DNA from: Gammaproteobacteria bacterium
Lineage (GTDB): Bacteria > Pseudomonadota > Gammaproteobacteria > SZUA-152
Length of the DNA stretch: 6,416 bases
Assembly (NCBI GenBank): GCA_030613605.1
Contig: JAUWLO010000117.1
Span: forward strand, 1-6,416
Direction: 5' to 3'
The position numbers were made by a program, and so were the translations under genes. Below are positions 1 through 3,385 of this stretch, piece by piece (the stretch's first letter is position 1; each line of letters opens with the position of its first letter). The notes under the pieces were generated by a model, which was given only the letters and a program-made list of their open reading frames with translations, did no database searches and was not told the origin of the DNA.

Positions 1-28
1 TGCACCGAAAAATACTTAAACCCTCATT

Positions 29-50
29 CAGTTTCCCCTTTCGGGGACTG
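29..50. other. GC-rich hairpin without a U-tract
   Basis: CAGT (29-32) pairs with ACTG (47-50) and CCCC (35-38) with GGGG (43-46), around a TTTC loop with a two-base TT bulge on the 5' side. The plus strand continues TAAAAAATG after the stem and the minus strand has no T-run after it, so this is not a standard intrinsic terminator in either direction. It could end an upstream gene outside the window, or be a structure in the leader of the next gene. The hairpin is directly visible; any role is inference. Confidence 0.4.
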
Positions 51-54
51 TAAA

Positions 55-76
55 AAATGTGAACAGGCGCACAGTT
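55..76. promoter_or_regulatory. CRP/Vfr-like binding site (candidate)
   Basis: AAATGTGA (55-62), six bases, then GCACAGTT (69-76) matches the extended E. coli CRP consensus AAATGTGA-N6-TCACATTT at 14 of 16 fixed positions by eye, with a perfect left half. Its centre is at 65.5. A weak -10-like TAAAGT at 96-101 would put transcription start near 108, so the site would lie about 42 bp upstream of it, the class II CRP position. That makes CRP-type activation of the Sel1-repeat gene plausible. The dyad is seen; regulation is inferred. Confidence 0.4.
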
Positions 77-133
77 TTCATGGCAATAATACCGGTAAAG
101 TGTTCACAGAGAGTAATGAATTTGGTGCTTTTT

Positions 134-137
134 GGAG
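134..137 (+). promoter_or_regulatory. Ribosome binding site of the Sel1-repeat gene
   Basis: GGAG ends seven bases before the ATG at 145. It decides the start: the same frame is open upstream to the window edge and has a GTG at 100, but only the ATG at 145 combines a good Shine-Dalgarno sequence with an immediately following signal peptide. Confidence 0.65.
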
Positions 138-144
138 ATCAAAG

Positions 145-537
145 ATGAAACGGAATCAGAAAATTCGTGGTGCCATTCTTGTTGTTGTGATGCTTGTTTC
201 TGTGGTTTTGTCTATGGCCCAGGCGCATGACTACAACGATGGTTTGTTGGCCGCCAGGGCGGGTGATTACAATACCGCTGTAATGAAGTGGCAGCCTTTA
301 GCCCTACAGGGCGATGCCATGGCACAATTTAATCTGGCGCTGATGTATCATCGGGGGCTGGGCGTGGGGATTGATGAAACCACAGCGGTGTCCTGGTACA
401 AAATGTCGGCTGAGAATGGTTACATTAAAGCTCAGGAATTTCTGGCTGCGGCATATAAAGAAGGGTGGTTTGGTTTGCCGAATGATCAGGAAAAGGCAAC
501 CTACTGGCTGCAGCGTATGGCGGAGCAATCGCTCTAG
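145..537 (+). CDS. Secreted Sel1-repeat (TPR-like) protein
   Basis: A 130-residue protein. Residues 1-27 form a signal peptide: basic KRNQKIR, a hydrophobic stretch at about 10-22, and a likely cleavage after AQA at 25-27. The mature part is a short alpha-solenoid. Residues about 30-56 contain GDYNTAVMKWQPLALQG, and two fuller Sel1-like repeats follow at about 57-92 (AQFNLALMYHRGLGV, AVSWYKMSAENG) and 93-128 (AQEFLAAAYKEGWFG, ATYWLQRMAEQ). Sel1 repeats are protein-interaction scaffolds, so no enzymatic activity is expected and the partner cannot be read from sequence. The protein should act in the periplasm. It is a stand-alone gene: terminator behind it, about 290 bases before the next gene, and a CRP-like dyad upstream. 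The frame remains open to base 1, but the upstream residues look unlike the protein and lack a supported start. Family and export are confident; the biological role is unknown. Confidence 0.85.
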   Translation: MKRNQKIRGAILVVVMLVSVVLSMAQAHDYNDGLLAARAGDYNTAVMKWQPLALQGDAMAQFNLALMYHRGLGVGIDETTAVSWYKMSAENGYIKAQEFLAAAYKEGWFGLPNDQEKATYWLQRMAEQSL

Positions 538-591
538 GTTGTTTGATCATCATGATTTAAAAAGGTTTTTAGTAGTATCCGGTTTTACATA

Positions 592-623
592 AAAAGCCAC
601 ACTAGATAATTGGTGTGGCTTTT
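592..623 (+). terminator. Rho-independent terminator after the Sel1-repeat gene
   Basis: AAAAGCCACAC (592-602) and GTGTGGCTTTT (613-623) are perfect 11-bp inverted arms around a ten-base loop. The arm ends in TTTT and continues CT, giving a short U-tract. It lies 54 bases after the stop codon. Because the 5' arm starts with an A-run, the element would also work on the minus strand. Confidence 0.8.
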
Positions 624-824
624 CTATAATAAAGAACAATCTCCTTGTAAGATATTTCCAATATGGCTTTACCTGGCAGTTGTAAATGATGAAGTTCGAA
701 AGGCCTTGGGCTATGCTTCGTTTGGCAGGTGGCGGAGATCACCTTACAGGCTATAATTTTCAAAGGGGCTGGTTGTAATCATCGGAAGGTTATCCCCGGG
801 ATAAGAATTTTGGAGATATGAACC
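624..824 (+). promoter_or_regulatory. Upstream region of the lipoprotein gene
   Basis: No gene is visible in this gap. It holds a small AT-rich hairpin (ATATT 652-656, AATAT 660-664). It also holds a dyad AGGTG (727-731) to CACCT (740-744) with eight bases between, and a perfect -10 hexamer TATAAT at 752-757. A second TATAAT at 625-630 abuts the terminator and has no -35 partner. No good -35 stands 16-18 bases before 752, so if 752-757 is a real -10 it may need an activator. The dyad would overlap the -35 region, as an operator might. A start near 764 would leave a leader of about 60 nt. All functional readings are inference. Confidence 0.3.
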
Positions 825-1382
825 ATGAGGTGCTTTACTGTTCTGGCAGCCCTTTGCGTGCCCTTCTTAATAGTTGCCTGCTCTGGCAACGAAGTCCTGA
901 GTGAATCGCTGAACGACGACGGTGTGCCGACCTGGGTGGGGCAGGGCAGTAGTATTTTAAAGTCCAGACAAAGTCGGGTATTCCACGGTGTTGGTTCAGC
1001 GCACATGATGGGTGATTTTTCATTGCAAACGTCGGTTGCTAATAGACGTGCCCGAGAAGAAATCGCTCGAATAGTGACTTCGTTCATGGAAATCGTATCA
1101 CGCGAATACATTGCAACCGGTCAGGCTTCTTACGCCGGTTTTGATGAGCAGGATGTGGCAAAACAGATTGAAGTTTTGAGCAGAATGGATTTATCAAAAA
1201 TAGAAGTTGTTGGTCATTGGTCCGATGATGGCTCTAAAGTCATTTATGCCATTGCGCAAATGGACATAGCAAAAGTCAGGCAGGCAATTAAAGAAATGGC
1301 TTCGGTGAATAAAGGTCTGAAAGCCTATATTAGTGTGGAAGGCGATAATATTTTTGATCGTATCGCTAAAAAAGAGCAGTAA
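825..1382 (+). CDS. LPP20-family lipoprotein, function unknown
   Basis: A 185-residue protein with a lipoprotein signal: a hydrophobic stretch at about 4-18 and lipobox IVAC with the acylated cysteine at 19. Residue +2 is Ser, not Asp, which by the Lol rule points to the outer membrane. Residues about 35-150 resemble the LPP20 lipoprotein domain. PTWVGQGSS (35-43) and FHGVGSA (53-59) come first, then a helix rich in Ala and Arg (VANRRAREEIARIVTSF, 71-87). A strand-like segment around 135-147 (GSKVIYAIAQMDI) and a charged C-terminal tail follow. The family is named after Helicobacter Lpp20; its molecular role is mostly unclear, and relatives include flagellum-associated proteins, but no flagellar genes are seen here. 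The start is set by GGAG (812-815), nine bases before ATG. The gene ends 5 bp from the oppositely transcribed moaA and looks monocistronic. Lipoprotein status is firm; the family assignment is probable. Confidence 0.82.
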   Translation: MRCFTVLAALCVPFLIVACSGNEVLSESLNDDGVPTWVGQGSSILKSRQSRVFHGVGSAHMMGDFSLQTSVANRRAREEIARIVTSFMEIVSREYIATGQASYAGFDEQDVAKQIEVLSRMDLSKIEVVGHWSDDGSKVIYAIAQMDIAKVRQAIKEMASVNKGLKAYISVEGDNIFDRIAKKEQ

Positions 1383-1387
1383 GCTTT

Positions 1388-2371
1388 TTACCCGCCAGTT
1401 ACTGACATAAAGCGCACTATCTGGTTCGGTTGTTCATTGAATTCGTGGCGTTCCGGTTTAAGGGTAATCGCGTGGCGAATCGCATCCTGTAATCCATCAT
1501 CAGAAATACCATCCCGGAGCAGTGGGCGTAATTCGAATTTATTATCCTGCCCCAGGCACAGGTAAAGCGTGCCATCTACAGAGAGTCGTACCCGGTTACA
1601 GGTTTCACAGAAGTGTTGCGATATGGGGGTGATGAAACCGATGCGTAAATCAGTGCCTGCTATTTGCATATAACGGGCAGGTCCGCCGCCTGGCATAACA
1701 CTCGGAATCATTTCAAAGCGTTGTTCCAGTTTGGCGCGCACTGTTTGTAAATCCACGTAATGATCTACCGCATCACGACCGGTATCACCCATGGGCATGG
1801 TTTCAATAAAGCGCAGGGTGAAGTCGTGTTCAATACAGAAATCCACCATGGCTTCCACTTCGTGTTCATTGATGCCCTTCATGACCACCATGTTAATTTT
1901 GATGGGGGTGAAGCCAGCTGCTTTGGCTGCCATTAAACCGGCAAGAACTTTTTCCAGTTTGCCGCCAGTGATTTTTTGAAAGTTATCGTGATCCAGACTA
2001 TCCAGGCTAATGTTGAGTCGTCGCACACCGCTGGTATGTAGAGCCTCAGCATGACGGGCGAGCTTCACAGCATTAGTGCTTAATGAAAGGTCTTCGATAC
2101 CGGGTAAATTGTGCAGCCGCGTTGCAAGTTCGGGCAGGTTTTTTCTTACCAGGGGTTCGCCACCCGTAATGCGAATTCGGCGTGTGCCTAAAGCACCAAA
2201 AGCACGTATGACACGCTCGATTTCGTCAAAAGTCAGCCAGTCTTCTGGTTCCTCGAAATCTTTGAATCCCTTTGGTAAACAATAGAAGCAGCGCAGATCG
2301 CAACGATCCGTCACCGAGAGGCGCAGGTAGTCGATGGTACGGTCGAAGGGATCGATGAGTTGTGATGTCAT
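1388..2371 (-). CDS. moaA: GTP 3',8-cyclase MoaA (molybdenum cofactor biosynthesis)
   Basis: MoaA is a cytoplasmic radical-SAM enzyme that converts GTP to 3',8-cyclo-7,8-dihydro-GTP. MoaC then turns this into cyclic pyranopterin monophosphate, the first stable Moco intermediate. The 327-residue protein is of normal length. The SAM-binding [4Fe-4S] motif C-x3-C-x2-C is C24, C28, C31; GGEP (70-73) is the usual SAM-contact motif, and NISLDSL lies at 120-126. The second, substrate-binding cluster has C255, C258 and C272 (C-x2-C-x13-C). The protein ends in the double glycine needed for activity in characterised MoaA. All key residues are present, so it should be active. No strong Shine-Dalgarno precedes the ATG, so the start rests on protein similarity and length. 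No moaB, C, D or E is in the window. It is divergent from the nap genes, whose NapA needs the end product of this pathway, and convergent with the lipoprotein gene. Confidence 0.97.
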   Translation of the reverse strand: MTSQLIDPFDRTIDYLRLSVTDRCDLRCFYCLPKGFKDFEEPEDWLTFDEIERVIRAFGALGTRRIRITGGEPLVRKNLPELATRLHNLPGIEDLSLSTNAVKLARHAEALHTSGVRRLNISLDSLDHDNFQKITGGKLEKVLAGLMAAKAAGFTPIKINMVVMKGINEHEVEAMVDFCIEHDFTLRFIETMPMGDTGRDAVDHYVDLQTVRAKLEQRFEMIPSVMPGGGPARYMQIAGTDLRIGFITPISQHFCETCNRVRLSVDGTLYLCLGQDNKFELRPLLRDGISDDGLQDAIRHAITLKPERHEFNEQPNQIVRFMSVTGG

Positions 2372-2409
2372 GATTTCAGGTGTGGCGAGTAGGCCGTTCA
2401 GAAGATATC

Positions 2410-2443
2410 GCTTGTGTGATCCGTAACTAACTATAGCACAAGC
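2410..2443. repeat. Inverted repeat in the moaA/nap intergenic region (operator candidate)
   Basis: GCTTGTG (2410-2416) and CACAAGC (2437-2443) are perfect 7-bp inverted arms separated by 20 bp. The right arm abuts and partly overlaps the candidate extended -10 of moaA. This fits a dimeric regulator binding site, but it does not match the FNR, NarP/NarL or ModE consensus. The repeat is seen; regulator binding is inferred. Confidence 0.35.
2430..2438 (-). promoter_or_regulatory. Extended -10 promoter candidate for moaA
   Basis: Read on the minus strand this is TGC-TATAGT, an extended -10 (TGn followed by five of six matches to TATAAT). No good -35 is present 16-18 bases upstream, as is common for extended -10 promoters. 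Transcription would begin near 2423 and give moaA a leader of about 50 nt. This is too short for the E. coli-type Moco-sensing leader RNA known for moaA. Confidence 0.35.
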
Positions 2444-2479
2444 CCCGATTCATCCAGTCGGGAACAAAAAGTGGTTTTT

Positions 2480-2497
2480 TGGACTAGACTTTGTCCA
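2480..2497 (+). repeat. Dyad directly upstream of the nap leader ORF
   Basis: TGGAC (2480-2484) and GTCCA (2493-2497) are perfect 5-bp arms around eight bases. The symmetry weakly extends into the flanking T-run (2475-2480) and the following AGAA. It ends just before a GAGGA ribosome-binding-like stretch at 2501-2505. As DNA it could be an operator; as RNA, a hairpin next to the ribosome site. No convincing sigma-70 promoter for nap could be placed between it and moaA. Confidence 0.3.
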
Positions 2498-2511
2498 GAA
2501 GAGGATTGTTT

Positions 2512-2547
2512 ATGCTTCTCGCGCTAATCGACGCCATGGTCAAGTAG
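2512..2547 (+). CDS. Possible 11-codon leader peptide before napF
   Basis: An ATG six bases after GAGGA (2501-2505) opens MLLALIDAMVK and stops at TAG (2545-2547). It has a better-spaced Shine-Dalgarno than napF itself. The stop lies three bases before a GTG in the napF frame (2550), which could allow re-initiation. Eleven codons can arise by chance and no family is recognisable, so this is only a candidate leader peptide. The alternative is that this stretch is plain 5' untranslated region. Confidence 0.22.
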   Translation: MLLALIDAMVK

Positions 2548-2589
2548 AGGTGTCGGCGGGCGGCGCATTAGTGAGTGAAGCTCATGTTC

Positions 2590-2595
2590 AGGAGG
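2590..2595 (+). promoter_or_regulatory. AGGAGG upstream of the napF start
   Basis: A perfect Shine-Dalgarno core lies 14 bases before the ATG at 2610, longer than the usual 5-9. It supports initiation at 2610 rather than at the in-frame GTGs at 2550 or 2571, but the spacing leaves some doubt. Confidence 0.4.
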
Positions 2596-2609
2596 CGCTA
2601 GAGTTAGAG

Positions 2610-3107
2610 ATGAAGGGTTCCATCAGCCGGAAACAATTGTTTAGCGGCGACTTCGGTGGTTTGCGTGCACCGATTCGGCCACCGTGGGCGTTGGCCGAAG
2701 AACAATTCCTCGAAGCTTGCAGCCAATGTGGTGAGTGCATTACCGCCTGTGCCCAGGGCATTCTCAAATCTGGCCGTGGCCATTATCCCCAGGTCGATTT
2801 TCAACAAGGTGAGTGCACCTTTTGTGGCGATTGTGTGCGGCAGTGTCAGGACGCTGCCTTGTCTTTCCCTCCCCCAGGGAGTGAGGCCTCCCCGTGGCAG
2901 GTACGGGCCTACATCGGCGACGGCTGTCTGGCCTGGAAAAGCATCGATTGCCGGACCTGTGGTGAGCAATGTGAACAGGATGCCATCTTTTTCCGTTTTT
3001 CTGTCCGTGGTATTCCCCGCCCAGAGCTTCATGCCGATAATTGTAACGGCTGCGGGGCTTGTCGCGCCCCCTGTCCGGTCGATGCCATCACTTTGAGGGT
3101 CCCATGA
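2610..3107 (+). CDS. napF: Ferredoxin-type protein NapF
   Basis: NapF is a cytoplasmic iron-sulfur protein that, in E. coli, interacts with NapA and is thought to help its maturation before export. From the ATG at 2610 it has 165 residues, close to the E. coli length, and starts like it (a short basic segment, then IRPPW at 22-26). Four [4Fe-4S] sites are visible. C37/C40/C43/C47, C69/C72/C75/C79 and C145/C148/C151/C155 are C-x2-C-x2-C-x3-C. C106/C114/C117/C121 has the wider first spacing typical of this family. No signal peptide or Tat motif is present, as expected. The same frame is open upstream to a GTG at 2550, which would add 20 residues with no similarity I recognise; I prefer 2610. 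The stop overlaps the napD start by four bases (ATGA), so the two are probably translationally coupled. Confidence 0.95.
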   Translation: MKGSISRKQLFSGDFGGLRAPIRPPWALAEEQFLEACSQCGECITACAQGILKSGRGHYPQVDFQQGECTFCGDCVRQCQDAALSFPPPGSEASPWQVRAYIGDGCLAWKSIDCRTCGEQCEQDAIFFRFSVRGIPRPELHADNCNGCGACRAPCPVDAITLRVP

Positions 3108-3385
3108 ATATTTCAGGTATTTATGTCAAAGCCTGGCCGGCGGATTTGCCGTCGGTCCAGCAACGTTTAGAAACAGTCTCCGGTGTCGAGGTACATATGA
3201 CAACGGAGGATGGCGGTTTAGTGGTAACGGTAGAAACCGATGATGTGGGTACCATGGCGGATACCGTGACAAATATGCAGCATATGGAGGGTGTGCTGTC
3301 AGCCACTCTGGTCTATCACCATGACGAACAAGATTTACAGCCATATGCACCAACACCATTTACACCCACAGGAGGTGTTCAATGA
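3104..3385 (+). CDS. napD: NapA signal-peptide chaperone NapD
   Basis: NapD is a small cytoplasmic chaperone of the Tat proofreading type. It binds the twin-arginine signal of NapA and holds back export until the cofactor is inserted. The protein has 93 residues with the ferredoxin-like alpha/beta fold of the family. An N-terminal strand (NISGIYVKA, 2-10), a helix with VQQRLETVSGVEVH, a strand GGLVVTVETDD, a helix, and the family-typical MEGVLSATLVYHH near residues 61-73 are visible in order. The tail after it is Pro- and Thr-rich and probably disordered. The start is set by GAGGG (3095-3099) and by the ATGA overlap with the napF stop. Its own stop overlaps the napA ATG in the same way, so chaperone and client are made together. 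A longer in-frame opening upstream lies inside napF and is unlikely. Confidence 0.95.
   Translation: MNISGIYVKAWPADLPSVQQRLETVSGVEVHMTTEDGGLVVTVETDDVGTMADTVTNMQHMEGVLSATLVYHHDEQDLQPYAPTPFTPTGGVQ

Noticed and set aside
542..557. FNR-like TTGAT box next to a CATGAT dyad after the Sel1 gene
   Set aside because: The right half is ATGAT rather than ATCAA, and it sits between a stop codon and a terminator where an FNR site would have no promoter to serve.
727..757. Class I c-di-GMP riboswitch
   Set aside because: Only the apical loop-like GGTGGCGGAG...CACC resembles it. The conserved GCACAGGGCAAACC and GACGCAAAGCC parts are absent upstream.
2372..2430. Moco-sensing leader RNA for moaA
   Set aside because: The leader expected from the promoter candidate is only about 50 nt, and I see none of the long stem and tetraloop-receptor architecture of that element.
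2480..2495. Sigma-54-like promoter (TGG ... TTG with near-correct spacing) before nap
   Set aside because: The -12 element is TTGTC instead of TTGCA/T and the -24 element lacks the CAC continuation, so the match is too weak without a visible activator site.
2604..3032. Minus-strand open frame of 142 codons within napF
   Set aside because: It is antisense to the four Cys-motif clusters of napF, whose codon pattern explains the open frame.
3059..3103. Upstream in-frame extension of napD
   Set aside because: The extension would lie inside napF, has no ribosome site, and homologous NapD proteins begin near the ATG at 3104.
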